From Polaribacter sp. Z022 (GTDB taxonomy: Bacteria; Bacteroidota; Bacteroidia; Flavobacteriales; Flavobacteriaceae): DNA of 64,000 bases. The stretch lies in contig NZ_JALCZO010000007.1 in assembly GCF_023555495.1 (NCBI RefSeq), positions 1 through 64,000 of the forward strand. The letters run 5' to 3'. Position numbers and translations under genes: made by a program. The notes below the pieces were generated by a model. It saw only the letters and a list, made by a program, of their open reading frames with translations. It was not told the origin of the DNA and made no database searches. Below, one piece after another: positions 17,311 through 26,659 of this stretch; the stretch's first letter is position 1; each line of letters opens with the position of its first letter.

Positions 17311-18813
17311 TTATTCTTTACAACTAAGAATCATTAATTGTTTTTTATTGTTAGAATGGTTGTATAGTACAAATTTACCATCTGCATAACTTCCTTTGTA
17401 AGGGATGTATTTTGTTTTTCCTTTATTATCTTGAATCTTTTCATGTGTTACTTTTCCGTCTTTGTCATATACAAAAGCATACAAAGCACTAGACTCAAAC
17501 CATCCTTTAGAAACTTTTAAACGTCCGTCTTTTTTAGCAGTTAAATTTTTACCAGAATTTAGCAATACATACAATTTACCTTTATTTATAAAAGTATTGT
17601 AAGAAGGAGCAGTATCTCTTTTAAAAATACTACGTCCCCATTTTAAATTACCAGAAGCGTCTAATTTTGTAATTAAAATATCATCATAATGATACGTAGT
17701 AACATACATACCACCATTCATTCCGTTAGAAACATAAACTTGGGTTACATAGAATTCTTCTGCAACTAAATAAGTGTTTCCTTCTTCATCTTCTAAAAGA
17801 TAATCTAAAGTAAAACTTGTTAATTCTGAATCTTTTTTACTTTTTGCATTTCTATAACCATATAAATCTTCAAAAACTGATAAAGGTAGTTTTTGTTTCT
17901 TTTTATTGATGGTTTCTAAACTTGTTTTATCTACCATAAAGGTGCTAACACCTTTAATACCGAATACTTTGTCTTCAGAATAATACCCTAACAAACGCAA
18001 TTGCTTGTTAACAAAAGACATGCTTAAATTTTTAATGTATTCTTCTTTTTTAAGCTGAATAGCACCCATTTTAACAGTGTCTTTATCTATTTTACAGATT
18101 ACATAAGAATAATTTGCTTTTGCTTTTTTTCGCTCTCTTTTACCTTTAAAATATTCTTTACCAACATTATAAACAGCACCATTATTGTCTACAACCATAT
18201 CTGATGAAGTATAATATTTTTCTGTATTATTATAATAGCTTTTTGTATAATTTAAACTTAAATTACTTGCATTATAAACATGTATGTTATAAGAATTAGA
18301 GTTCTTTTTTTCTATATCTGTAGCAATTGCAATAAATTTTTTATTTGGTGATATTGAAAAGTTTGTTTGTCTTTTATTACCACCCGAAAAAATTGCACTT
18401 TTCTTTTTAACTGTAGTTTCTAATAATGTAACTTTTTCTGAAGTGTTTGAGGTTACATCATAAGTATAACAATGTAGTTTTCTTACTGTTTTAGAAGGGC
18501 TTTCTACCATAAAAATACGTAGCATATTGTTATGAAAAAGTTCCCCAACAAAATTCTCTTTTTTATTTAATTTAACGGTCTTAATTTTTTTCCCTTTTGC
18601 AGAATTATCAAAGGTTTCAAAAACTAAATAAGATTTACTTTTTCTTGCAATAACGTTTAAATCATTGGCAGTACTGTAAACATTTAAAATATTAGTAGAT
18701 CTAAATTGATCTCTATACTTTTCACTTTCGTGAATGTTAAAATGCTTGTTTTGAGCAGTTAAACTTACAAAAGAAAGTATAAATAAAAGAAAAGGGATAT
18801 AAAATAATTTCAT
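17311..18813 (-). CDS. Secreted protein of unknown function
   Basis: The 500-residue product has a signal peptide (MKLFYIPFLLFILSFVSLTA, cut near AQN). The rest alternates beta-strand-like stretches with basic loops, for example SISPNKKFIAIATDIEKKN and NGAVYNVGKEYFKGKRERKK, a spacing suggestive of a beta-propeller. No catalytic motif or named family was recognised. It is probably periplasmic or surface-bound and appears monocistronic, reading towards the cruciform at 17182-17270. Confidence 0.75.
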   Translation of the reverse strand: MKLFYIPFLLFILSFVSLTAQNKHFNIHESEKYRDQFRSTNILNVYSTANDLNVIARKSKSYLVFETFDNSAKGKKIKTVKLNKKENFVGELFHNNMLRIFMVESPSKTVRKLHCYTYDVTSNTSEKVTLLETTVKKKSAIFSGGNKRQTNFSISPNKKFIAIATDIEKKNSNSYNIHVYNASNLSLNYTKSYYNNTEKYYTSSDMVVDNNGAVYNVGKEYFKGKRERKKAKANYSYVICKIDKDTVKMGAIQLKKEEYIKNLSMSFVNKQLRLLGYYSEDKVFGIKGVSTFMVDKTSLETINKKKQKLPLSVFEDLYGYRNAKSKKDSELTSFTLDYLLEDEEGNTYLVAEEFYVTQVYVSNGMNGGMYVTTYHYDDILITKLDASGNLKWGRSIFKRDTAPSYNTFINKGKLYVLLNSGKNLTAKKDGRLKVSKGWFESSALYAFVYDKDGKVTHEKIQDNKGKTKYIPYKGSYADGKFVLYNHSNNKKQLMILSCKE

Positions 18814-18927
18814 GTTATAGTTTTAGAGCTAAAATACATATAAAATGAAATATTTATATTTTTAAAAGTTAAAATATAATTTTAAAGAGCGTATACTATT
18901 TTTTAAACTTTTACGCTGTGGTTATTA

Positions 18928-19542
18928 CTATTTAAAGGTTATTTTTCTTGCAAATTGCATAAAATAAGATTCTAAACGCTGTAATGTAGGATTCATTTTT
19001 TCAGTATAAATTACATACTGACATTTATGAATACTTTGCGTTATTGCCAATACATCTGCATTTACAGATTTTGTGGCTAAAAAATCTGCATCATCAATAC
19101 TAAATATTTTTAGTTGAGTTGTGTTTACGCCCTCTAAAAGCAATAATTTAATCATTGTTTTTGGTGTAGAAATTAAAATATCTACTCCTTCAAATATTTC
19201 AGATTTTAATAAATCTATATGCTGTTTTTCATCGCAAACATAGACACGTAAAGTAGTATGTCTTGTAAATTTTATAAATGATTCATATAGTTCTAAAGCT
19301 TTTTCATTGTTTTCTACCAAAACAACAGCTCTAGCTGCAGTACCAACTTCTTCACACTTTAATTTTTGCATAGTGGTAAGAATCATAGTTGTAGTTTTAC
19401 CACTATCTTTTGGGGCAGTACAATATAAATTTGCTCCGCTTTTTATTACAGGAATGCTTTTTGTTTGAAAAGGAGTAGGAGCGTTAAAGTTAAACTCAGA
19501 CAACTTTTCTTTTATATCTGCATGTAGTTTTTTAAAAGCCAT
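18928..19542 (-). CDS. Single-lobe DEAD/DEAH-like protein, degenerate
   Basis: The start is ATG 19542; the upstream in-frame part is rejected because homologous DEAD proteins begin at F-K-K-L-x-x-x-I. The 204-residue protein keeps the Q motif (TPFQ, Q26), a Walker A-like APKDSGKT (43-50) and STPKTM, but the DEAD box reads DDAD (150-153) and the SAT motif is replaced by YTEK. The second RecA-like lobe is absent. True helicases need both lobes, so it is unlikely to unwind RNA alone. It may be a regulatory or scaffolding paralog. Confidence 0.75.
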   Translation of the reverse strand: MAFKKLHADIKEKLSEFNFNAPTPFQTKSIPVIKSGANLYCTAPKDSGKTTTMILTTMQKLKCEEVGTAARAVVLVENNEKALELYESFIKFTRHTTLRVYVCDEKQHIDLLKSEIFEGVDILISTPKTMIKLLLLEGVNTTQLKIFSIDDADFLATKSVNADVLAITQSIHKCQYVIYTEKMNPTLQRLESYFMQFARKITFK

Positions 19543-19812
19543 AATAATAAAATCTGGGATAAAATGAATTTGAAAATAAAGGCAAATATACAACATAATA
19601 GATGTAATTTTAGCAGCATTTCTTTTTCCAATTTTTACAGAACTCTATACTTCAACTTTCTTGTATTACTTCAAATTTTTAAGGTTTCAATTTCATAAAA
19701 CTTATTAATAGAGACAGATTGTATTAAGAAAGACCTATTTTTTACTTGAACATACAAATATCTTTATTGAGAGTTCTAATTTTATAAGCAACTATAAAAA
19801 ATATTCAATTTT

Positions 19813-22146
19813 ATGAAGAAATATACTGTGCTGATTTTGTTCATCGTTTTTTTACAAAGTTTTTCTGTAAATGCTCAAGATTTAAATAAAACTGCTAAGA
19901 AAAAAATAAGCAAATTAGAGAAGTTAATGTCAAAAGCAAAAAAGAAAGGTTTTGATATTACTAGAGAAAAAACCATTGTTTGGTTTTCTAAAGAATTTTT
20001 AAAAATTGCAAAATGGGATGAAAAAAATGTTCCTTTTATTCAGAATTCTTTCGAAAAATTTAAACCGTTAAAAGGAGATAAAGCAGAAATGGCTAAAAAT
20101 CTTCCTATTTTTGAACGTAAAAAAGTTATTGAAATATTAGATAAAGGAATTCATACGTTAACAGCGGTTATGAATGGAACTATCAAAAGACGCCCTGTAA
20201 GAAAAGTAGATTGGAAAAATATAAAGGTAGAAAAAGACCAGTTTACCAGTAATGGTAAGCCTATATTTTTGTACGATTATTTCTCTAAGTCTATGGGAAA
20301 CCCAACTTCAGATAAAAGAATTTACAACGATCATTTAGGAAATATTGATAGAATAGGAGGGGTGACACCTCACTTTTTAAAGGAAGATAGAACTTTTGTT
20401 CCTCATATTTTAAACAGAATTAATCAGCATCCAGATGATAAAGTAGGGTATCTTTTACTTTGGAATTCTAGCGTGCCAAAATGGATTAAAAAACAAGATC
20501 CAGAAGTAAACAAGGGCTTGAGTTCTTTTATTGGTTATGATATAGACAACCCTTTAATGCATGACGTTTGGAGTACAATTTTACAGAAAACAGGTACAAT
20601 TACCAAAGGAAGAAAAGGTGTGCAAATGGGCTATATTTTAGCAAATGAACCTCATTGGTTTTCTGAAAAAGGAAATTGGGCGTTTAAACGTGGAGAAATG
20701 AATTCACTTTCTTCTTACACTTTAGCCAAATTTAATAAGTGGTTAAGTGTAAAATATAAAAATAACATTGCTGATTTGAACAAAAATTGGAACACAAATT
20801 TTAATACTTTTAATGATGTTAAGTTTGATTTTCCGCTAAGTAAACAATCAAAAGGGACTCCTCACAGATATGATTGGGATCGTTTTAATATGGATAGAGT
20901 TGTAGAATGGTTTACATTTTTACAAACAGAATTGCACAAAACCAATCCAACTGGAGATACACACATTAAGTTGCAACCTCACTTTTTTTCTGATGACGAT
21001 CGTTCTCATGGTATAGATATAGAATCGTTGATAGAATTAACCACTATGATTGGTGATGATGCCAAAACAAGAGAAAGAGATCTACGTTATAACAGAAACG
21101 AACATTGGGAAAAATACTACTCTTATCACTGGCAAGAGCTATGTGTTTCTTATGATTTTATGGAATCAGTTTCTCCAGAAAAGATTCACGTTAATTCTGA
21201 AACCCATTTTTTATCAAGTGTTGCATGGAGAAAACTAGATACTTCACCAGAATATATTAGAAACAATTTTTGGTTGGCAACTTTGCATGGTATGGATGCA
21301 GGTTTGTCATGGTTTTGGGCAAGAGACCCAGATGGTTCTCCAGAAGCAAGATTTGAAAACAGTGTCTATTCTAAAGATGTTGCTTTAGCAAAATCTTTTG
21401 CAGCTTCTGTAAATATGCAACCACAAGTTGCTAATGAGCTTACACAAGTTATGATGGATTTAAATAGCTTTTCTGAAGAAATGATGGCCTTACGTCGTCA
21501 AAGAAAACCAATTCGATTATTCCATTCAGAAACTTCTGCTATTAATAAAAAGCATCATATGACAGAACAATATGATTTGTATGAATCTTTATTTTTTGAA
21601 GGTTTTCCTGTAGGTTATGCTACCGAAAAAATTATCAAGAAACAAGATAACAAAAATTGGGATGTTGTTTTAGTTTACAAAACGCAATACGTTACAGATT
21701 CAGAATTCAATCAATTACAAAGTTACCTTAACAAAGGCGGAACTATTATTATAGATAATAAGAATAGCCTTTCTTTGAATGAATATGGTCAAAAGCGTAA
21801 AGAAACCTTAACTAGTAGCCAAGGAAATTTACATATTTTAAACACAAATTCTTTTGAAGATTTAAAGCAATTATCTCTAAAGTTAATAGATAAGAAATTA
21901 CCAGAAGTTGTTTTAACAGAAACAAATGGTGTAGGTCATAAGGGATGTAATTGGAGAATTGCTCCAAACAATAAAGGTGGGTATATTATGACTATTGTAA
22001 ATTTAGGAAAAAATAAAGCTAACCTAAAAGTATCAATGAAAAATGGAGAGCATGTGAAAGTAGTAAATATGTTAACGCAACAACCTTTAGATGCATCGTT
22101 TGAACTTGATGTTCATGGAGTTTTATTATTAGAAATAGAAAAATAA
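19813..22146 (+). CDS. Secreted GH42-like glycoside hydrolase
   Basis: The 777-residue product has a signal peptide (KKYTVLILFIVFLQSFSVNA). The central region looks like a clan GH-A barrel of the GH42 type: ILANEP with candidate acid/base E279, FNKWLSVKYKNNIADLNKNW typical of the family, and HVNSETHF with candidate nucleophile E463; 184 residues separate them, close to GH42 spacing. Residues about 560-670 (RLFHSETSAI, VVLVYKTQYV, GGTIIIDN) resemble the GH42 trimerisation domain, and a small beta domain ends the protein. The substrate is unknown; a beta-galactoside or agar-type polysaccharide is possible. No SusC/SusD genes lie nearby. An alternative is the related GH50. Confidence 0.7.
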   Translation: MKKYTVLILFIVFLQSFSVNAQDLNKTAKKKISKLEKLMSKAKKKGFDITREKTIVWFSKEFLKIAKWDEKNVPFIQNSFEKFKPLKGDKAEMAKNLPIFERKKVIEILDKGIHTLTAVMNGTIKRRPVRKVDWKNIKVEKDQFTSNGKPIFLYDYFSKSMGNPTSDKRIYNDHLGNIDRIGGVTPHFLKEDRTFVPHILNRINQHPDDKVGYLLLWNSSVPKWIKKQDPEVNKGLSSFIGYDIDNPLMHDVWSTILQKTGTITKGRKGVQMGYILANEPHWFSEKGNWAFKRGEMNSLSSYTLAKFNKWLSVKYKNNIADLNKNWNTNFNTFNDVKFDFPLSKQSKGTPHRYDWDRFNMDRVVEWFTFLQTELHKTNPTGDTHIKLQPHFFSDDDRSHGIDIESLIELTTMIGDDAKTRERDLRYNRNEHWEKYYSYHWQELCVSYDFMESVSPEKIHVNSETHFLSSVAWRKLDTSPEYIRNNFWLATLHGMDAGLSWFWARDPDGSPEARFENSVYSKDVALAKSFAASVNMQPQVANELTQVMMDLNSFSEEMMALRRQRKPIRLFHSETSAINKKHHMTEQYDLYESLFFEGFPVGYATEKIIKKQDNKNWDVVLVYKTQYVTDSEFNQLQSYLNKGGTIIIDNKNSLSLNEYGQKRKETLTSSQGNLHILNTNSFEDLKQLSLKLIDKKLPEVVLTETNGVGHKGCNWRIAPNNKGGYIMTIVNLGKNKANLKVSMKNGEHVKVVNMLTQQPLDASFELDVHGVLLLEIEK

Positions 22147-22171
22147 AATTATAAATAATGAAGGACAATTT

Positions 22172-22202
22172 TTAGGCAACTTTTTTCAAATGTATTGCCT
22201 AA
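22172..22202. terminator. Hairpin after the glycoside hydrolase gene
   Basis: TTAGGCAA (22172-22179) pairs with TTGCCTAA (22195-22202), flanked by T and A runs on the two sides, so it could serve either strand between convergent genes. Confidence 0.5.
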
Positions 22203-22223
22203 TAAAAAGTCTAACAAGAACAT

Positions 22224-22270
22224 AAAATAGTATTGCTAAATAGTGCTTTTGGCAATACTATTTTCTTTTT
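22224..22270 (+). terminator. Terminator overlapping the 3' end of the HxlR gene
   Basis: AAAATAGTATTGC (22224-22236) pairs perfectly with GCAATACTATTTT (22252-22264), followed by CTTTTT. On the plus strand it would terminate the glycoside hydrolase transcript; its right arm lies inside the last codons of the minus-strand HxlR gene. Confidence 0.7.
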
Positions 22271-22592
22271 GTTCAACAACAAATACGCCCCAATCTGCAA
22301 TCGCTTTAATTACTGGTATAAGTGTTTTCCCAAAATCAGTTAAAGAATATTCTACTTTTAATGGTGGTTTAGAAGTATACACTTTTCTTCTAATAATACC
22401 ATCTTCTTCTAATTTTTTTAACTGTAGACTTAAAGTTCGTTCAGTAACTGTTGGTACTTCTTTTCTTAGTTCATTATATCTAAGAGTTTTATTTATTAAA
22501 TGAAATAGTATAACCGATTTCCATTTACCACCAATAACTCCCATAGTTAAACTTGCACAACAAGGATACTTTTTTCCTTTAAATTGATACAT
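22236..22592 (-). CDS. HxlR-family transcriptional regulator
   Basis: This 118-residue winged-helix regulator is the family's normal length. CCASLTMGVIGGKWKSVIL (with C11 and C12 near the start) and LRYNELRKEVPTVTERTLS form the DNA-binding region; GIIRRKVY and VEYSLTDFGKTLIPVI form the wing and dimer helix. HxlR proteins often sense electrophiles, quinones or disulfide stress through the N-terminal cysteine. It is divergent from a nitroreductase-LLM-SDR gene set, and palindromes flank both promoters, so I infer that it regulates that set and itself. Confidence 0.92.
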   Translation of the reverse strand: MYQFKGKKYPCCASLTMGVIGGKWKSVILFHLINKTLRYNELRKEVPTVTERTLSLQLKKLEEDGIIRRKVYTSKPPLKVEYSLTDFGKTLIPVIKAIADWGVFVVEQKENSIAKSTI

Positions 22593-22651
22593 AAATTGAA
22601 TTTATATTATAATATTTTAATGCAAAGGTAGTTTACTATATTTAATTTTGC

Positions 22652-22670
22652 AACTATACTTTTTATAGTT
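22652..22670. promoter_or_regulatory. Candidate HxlR operator 1
   Basis: AACTATACTTTTTATAGTT is a near-perfect palindrome 60-78 bases upstream of the HxlR start. The same core recurs at 22778-22794. Confidence 0.6.
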
Positions 22671-22777
22671 TATTTTTTATGTTTTAAGTTGCAGTATATC
22701 AGTATTTTAAAACATAATGTTATTACTGTCATTTTTGACCGTTATTGTACATAATAGAAACTATATTTACTTTTGTC

Positions 22778-22794
22778 ACTATACTTTTGATAGT
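22778..22794. promoter_or_regulatory. Candidate HxlR operator 2
   Basis: ACTATACTTTTGATAGT shares 16 of 17 positions with site 1 and ends 29 bases before the nitroreductase ATG. It contains TACTTTTG (22782-22789), which fits the -7 box TAnnTTTG, so a bound repressor would block the promoter. A second TACTTTTG lies at 22768-22775. Confidence 0.65.
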
Positions 22795-22823
22795 ATGTTT
22801 TTTAATCAATAAAAATAGATAAA

Positions 22824-23498
22824 ATGAATACACCAAATATTGCAAAAGAAGACATTTTAAACGCATTTAATTACAGACATGCAACCAAAGAGTTTGATGC
22901 CACTAAAACTGTTTCTGAAGAAGACATGAACTTTATTTTAAAAACGGCAAACCTATCTCCAAGTTCGTTTGGATTTGAGCCTTGGCATTTTGTGGTTGTT
23001 CAAGACAAGGAATTAAGAGAACTTTTAAAACCAGTTGCTTGGGGTGCTCCCTTAAAACTAGACACCGCTAGTCATTTTGTGTTGGGTTTAAGTATGAAAG
23101 CTCCAATGGTAAAACATGATGCTGCATATATAAAGCATATGATGAATGATGTAAAACAATTACCAGAAGATGTTGTAGAAATGTATAGCAAGTTTTATAG
23201 AGAGTTTCAAGAACGTGATTTTGATTTAGATACTGATAAAAAATTATTTGATTGGGCTTCTAAACAGACCTACATTGCTTTGGGTAATATGATGACTGCT
23301 GCAGCATTAACAGGTATAGATTCTTGCCCAATTGAAGGTTTTCATCAAGAAAAAGCTGAAGCTTTATTACAAGATAAATTTGGAATTGACACAAATAAAT
23401 ACGGATTGTCTTTTATGGTAGCTTTTGGATATAGAAAAGCTGCTCCTGAATTTCCAAAATCAAGAAGAAATTTTGAGGATATTGTAAGTTGGAAATAA
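22824..23498 (+). CDS. Nitroreductase family NAD(P)H oxidoreductase
   Basis: This FMN-dependent oxidoreductase of 224 residues has the NfsB-like layout: FNYRHATKEFDATKTVSEED with FMN-binding R-H-A-T-K near 17-21, LSPSSFGFEPWHFVVVQDKE, and a C-terminal GIDSCPIEGFHQEKAE and FMVAFGYRK. It reduces nitroaromatics or quinones with NAD(P)H. It lies opposite the HxlR regulator with operator 2 in its promoter and has its own terminator. It is probably an electrophile-inducible detoxifying enzyme. Confidence 0.92.
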   Translation: MNTPNIAKEDILNAFNYRHATKEFDATKTVSEEDMNFILKTANLSPSSFGFEPWHFVVVQDKELRELLKPVAWGAPLKLDTASHFVLGLSMKAPMVKHDAAYIKHMMNDVKQLPEDVVEMYSKFYREFQERDFDLDTDKKLFDWASKQTYIALGNMMTAAALTGIDSCPIEGFHQEKAEALLQDKFGIDTNKYGLSFMVAFGYRKAAPEFPKSRRNFEDIVSWK

Positions 23499-23519
23499 CA
23501 TCTTAACAATTAGAATGTA

Positions 23520-23550
23520 GAAAAAGTCACAAAAAACAAGTGACTTTTTC
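23520..23550 (+). terminator. Rho-independent terminator after the nitroreductase
   Basis: GAAAAAGTCAC (23520-23530) pairs perfectly with GTGACTTTTTC (23540-23550) across a 9-base A-rich loop. It ends 14 bases before the next ATG, so the LLM gene may have its own promoter or depend on read-through. Confidence 0.85.
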
Positions 23551-23564
23551 TTAAAATAAGTTTT

Positions 23565-24527
23565 ATGAAAACATTTGAAAGTATAAACAAAGCATACAAT
23601 AGTGTCTTTAAAACCAATCAATTAAGTGTTGGAGTAGTGGTGCCCATAGAAAAGTATGCTATGAGTCCAATACCTACAATGCAAGATCATTTGCAAAGAG
23701 TAAAACAAATAGAATCTTTAGGTTTTAAAGCACTTTGGATTCGTGATATTCCTTTTCATGTGCCAAGTTTTGGTGACGCAGGTCAAACTTATGATCCGTT
23801 TACATATTTAGGTTTTTTAGCAGGACAAACATCAGAAATAGCTTTGGGTATTTCTAGTATTGCATTGCCATTACATCATCCATTACATGTTGTAAAATCT
23901 GCAACAAGTATAGATCAATTGTCTAATGGAAGATTAATATTGGGGGTTGCTTCTGGAGATAGATATGATGAGTATCCTGCAATGGGTTTTGATTATGAAA
24001 ATAGAGGAGAAGCTTTTAGAGAATCTTTTGAGTATATAAGAAAAGTACAAGGTAGTTTTCCTAATTTCAAAACCAACAACTATGGGAGTTTACAAGGTAA
24101 TATAGACATGCTTCCAAAAGCAACTGCCCATAAAATTCCGATGTTAATGACTGGAAGTAGCAGGCAATCATTAGAATGGAATGCAATGAATACTGATGGT
24201 TGGATGAACTATCCTAGAGATTTAAATACACAACAATACACTATAAAACAATACCGTCAAATAGTTACAGAAAATCAAGAGTTTAACAAACCATTTATGC
24301 AACCAATGTATTTAGATTTGTTAGAAAATCCAGATGCAAAACCACAACCAATTCAGTTAGGGTTTCGATTAGGGATTCATTATTTAACCGAATATTTAGA
24401 AAATTTAAGAAGTATTGGTGTAAATCATGTGGCCATTAATTTGCGTTTTAATAATTTACACATGGATAAAACTTTAGAGGAAATTGCAGATAAGGTATTG
24501 CCTCAATTTCATACACAAACACAATAA
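23565..24527 (+). CDS. LLM-class flavin-dependent oxidoreductase
   Basis: The 320-residue protein is a luciferase-like monooxygenase-fold enzyme: SVGVVVPIEKYAM at the start, IESLGFKALWIRDIPFH, SEIALGISSIALPLHHPLHV, and LSNGRLILGVASGDR near the centre. These read as the F420/FMN-binding TIM barrel. Members oxidise alkanals, sulfonates or other small organics; the substrate is not evident. It runs into the SDR gene 7 bases downstream and likely shares its transcript, within a set next to an HxlR regulator. Confidence 0.88.
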   Translation: MKTFESINKAYNSVFKTNQLSVGVVVPIEKYAMSPIPTMQDHLQRVKQIESLGFKALWIRDIPFHVPSFGDAGQTYDPFTYLGFLAGQTSEIALGISSIALPLHHPLHVVKSATSIDQLSNGRLILGVASGDRYDEYPAMGFDYENRGEAFRESFEYIRKVQGSFPNFKTNNYGSLQGNIDMLPKATAHKIPMLMTGSSRQSLEWNAMNTDGWMNYPRDLNTQQYTIKQYRQIVTENQEFNKPFMQPMYLDLLENPDAKPQPIQLGFRLGIHYLTEYLENLRSIGVNHVAINLRFNNLHMDKTLEEIADKVLPQFHTQTQ

Positions 24528-24534
24528 GATAAAC

Positions 24535-25353
24535 ATGCATAAAACAATAATTATAACAGGAAGTACAGATGGTATAGGAAAAGGAGCTGCTTTAAAATTT
24601 GCAAATGAAGGACATACTGTTTACATACATGGTAGAAGTAAAGCTAAAGTTGATAAGGTTGTAACAGAAATTAAAGAAGCCTCTAACAATACAAATATAA
24701 AAGGACTTGTTGCTGATTTTTCAGATTTAAAAGCTGTAAAAACATTAGCAGCAGAAATTAAAAAAGAAGTGCTTGTTATAGATGTTTTGGTTAATAATGC
24801 AGGTGTTTTTAAAAGTTCTGTAGAAAAAACAAAAGAAGGGTTAGATCTTAGAATGGTTGTAAATTATTTGGCTCCTATTGTTTTTACAAACGGAATACTT
24901 TCTAACATTACCAATGCACAATCACCCAGAATTATAAATTTAAGTTCAGCAGCACAAAGTCCAGTTTTAGAAGCTGTTTTAACAGGAAAAGAACAAGTTT
25001 CCGATAATAATAGTTACGCTCAAAGCAAGTTAGCATTTACAATGTGGAGTTTCTATTTTGCAAAGCAACATCAAAATATTACAACAATTGCAGTAAATCC
25101 TGGTTCTTTATTAAACACAAAAATGGCTAATGAAGCATATGGACAACATTGGTCTTCAGCAGAAAAAGGTGTCAATATTATATTTGAATTAGCACTATTA
25201 GAAGCTTATAAAAATAACTCAGAACAGTATTTTGATAATGATAAAGGAGATTTAAAAGGATGTTTTTCAGAAGCACATCCAGATGCTTATGATGAATTAA
25301 AAATTAATAGTTTATTGTATTTGACTAATGCACTTTTACAGAGAATAGATTAG
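24535..25353 (+). CDS. Short-chain dehydrogenase/reductase
   Basis: The ATG at 24535 is chosen; an upstream in-frame start at 24484 lies within the preceding gene. The 272-residue enzyme shows TGSTDGIGKG (NAD(P)-binding TGxxxGIG), VNNAGVF (NNAG), the catalytic serine in INLSSAAQ, and YAQSK (YxxxK). It reduces or oxidises an alcohol or ketone with NAD(P)H; the protein resembles retinol-dehydrogenase-like SDRs. It follows the LLM gene by 7 bases. Confidence 0.93.
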   Translation: MHKTIIITGSTDGIGKGAALKFANEGHTVYIHGRSKAKVDKVVTEIKEASNNTNIKGLVADFSDLKAVKTLAAEIKKEVLVIDVLVNNAGVFKSSVEKTKEGLDLRMVVNYLAPIVFTNGILSNITNAQSPRIINLSSAAQSPVLEAVLTGKEQVSDNNSYAQSKLAFTMWSFYFAKQHQNITTIAVNPGSLLNTKMANEAYGQHWSSAEKGVNIIFELALLEAYKNNSEQYFDNDKGDLKGCFSEAHPDAYDELKINSLLYLTNALLQRID

Positions 25354-25412
25354 TTTTTTTAATTCTTAAGATATTTAGTTAGTAAATACAGTTCATCTAC
25401 AAAATAGAACAA

Positions 25413-25458
25413 TTCAGTAATTTGCAATTTATTTTTGTTACCTCTTAAAATACATTTG
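25413..25458 (+). promoter_or_regulatory. Promoter region of the first serine hydrolase
   Basis: TACATTTG (25451-25458) fits the -7 box and a TTTTTG lies at 25432-25437. TTCAGTAATTT (25413-25423) recurs at 29198-29208 upstream of the paralogous gene, and TTCAGTAAT recurs at 26602-26610. It may be a shared regulator site. Confidence 0.45.
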
Positions 25459-25484
25459 TACTACAATTTATTATATTTAGAATA

Positions 25485-26540
25485 ATGAAACAGACCAAAC
25501 CAAAAGCTAGTAAAGGAAAACAAATTTTTAGAATTGTATTACTTGTAGGAACATGTATATCTTTATATTTTGTACCCTGGATCTTAGTAAAAGCATGGAT
25601 ATTACCTTTGCCAAAAACGGTTCAAGAACAAGTAGATCAAACATTAAGTTATGGTTTTGATGGTGTTGTTGTTTATGTAGATGAAGCTGGCAAACCACCA
25701 GCATTTTATACAGCTGGTTATCATAATAAAGAAGAAAAAATCCCTGCTAAACCCAATGCTTTATTTAAAATTGCAAGTATCAGCAAGTTGTATGTTGCTG
25801 TAGCAATTACTAAACTGAATCATGATCAACTTTTATCTTTAGATAAAACAGTTGCAGATTATTTTCCAGAACTTGTAGGTAGAATAGAAAATGCAGATAA
25901 AATAACTTTAAGAATGTTGGTGCAACATAGAAGTGGCATTCCTAATTTTACTGATAGTCCAGATTTTTGGAAAAATCAACCCAATACCAATATAGATGTT
26001 CTTAAATATGCACTAGATTTACCAGCTAACTTTGAACCAAACAAAGATTATGGCTATTCAAACACCAATTATTTATTGTTATCAAGAGTCATTGAGCAAG
26101 TTACAGGAGGAAGTCGTCAAGATTATTTTAAAAAGGAAATTTTAATTCCTCTTGGACTAAAAAACACTTTTGGATCTATTGATGAAGTAAATTTAGACGA
26201 TCTTATGAGCGGTTATTATGTTGGTATTGATAAAGATTTTAAATATGAAAATAATGGAATGATGATAGCAACTGCACAAGATGTTGGTGTTTTTTTAAGA
26301 GCTTTAAATGATGGCACATTGCTTAATAAGAAAGAAATGGAAACCTACAAGTCAATTTATGAATTTAATCATGGTGGTTTAGCAGCTGGTTATCAATGTA
26401 TGGCAGAATACCATAAAGATATAGATGCTGTTGTTATTCAATTTATGAACACTACCGATTTTGAAGGTTTTCAATGGAATTTACTACAAATAACACATTC
26501 TAGAGTTGTTAAAATGTTAGAAAAAGCTAAAAAACAATAA
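25485..26540 (+). CDS. Serine hydrolase, class C beta-lactamase-like
   Basis: The 351-residue protein has an N-terminal membrane anchor (about 15-36, with VPWILVKAW). The beta-lactamase/transpeptidase-like domain follows: SISK with nucleophile S98 and K101, the YSN triad in YGYSNTNYLLL, and a HGGLAAGY segment where the KTG-like motif is expected. Such proteins are esterases, D-aminopeptidases or penicillin-binding-like enzymes, not necessarily beta-lactamases. A close paralog is at 29264-30280. The two are separated by a DJ-1-like gene and an AraC-type regulator. Confidence 0.88.
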   Translation: MKQTKPKASKGKQIFRIVLLVGTCISLYFVPWILVKAWILPLPKTVQEQVDQTLSYGFDGVVVYVDEAGKPPAFYTAGYHNKEEKIPAKPNALFKIASISKLYVAVAITKLNHDQLLSLDKTVADYFPELVGRIENADKITLRMLVQHRSGIPNFTDSPDFWKNQPNTNIDVLKYALDLPANFEPNKDYGYSNTNYLLLSRVIEQVTGGSRQDYFKKEILIPLGLKNTFGSIDEVNLDDLMSGYYVGIDKDFKYENNGMMIATAQDVGVFLRALNDGTLLNKKEMETYKSIYEFNHGGLAAGYQCMAEYHKDIDAVVIQFMNTTDFEGFQWNLLQITHSRVVKMLEKAKKQ

Positions 26541-26659
26541 CAAAGAAAATAATTTTTACATCATTTTATTATTAAAAAAGCATTCTTTTAAAATTGTTGT
26601 ATTCAGTAATAAGCAGAAATTTTTTATCTGTAATTCTACTTCTTAAATAATATTTTACT

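Noticed and set aside
24484..24534. N-terminal extension of the SDR protein
   Set aside because: It lies within the LLM gene; the TGSTDGIGKG motif fits a start at 24535.
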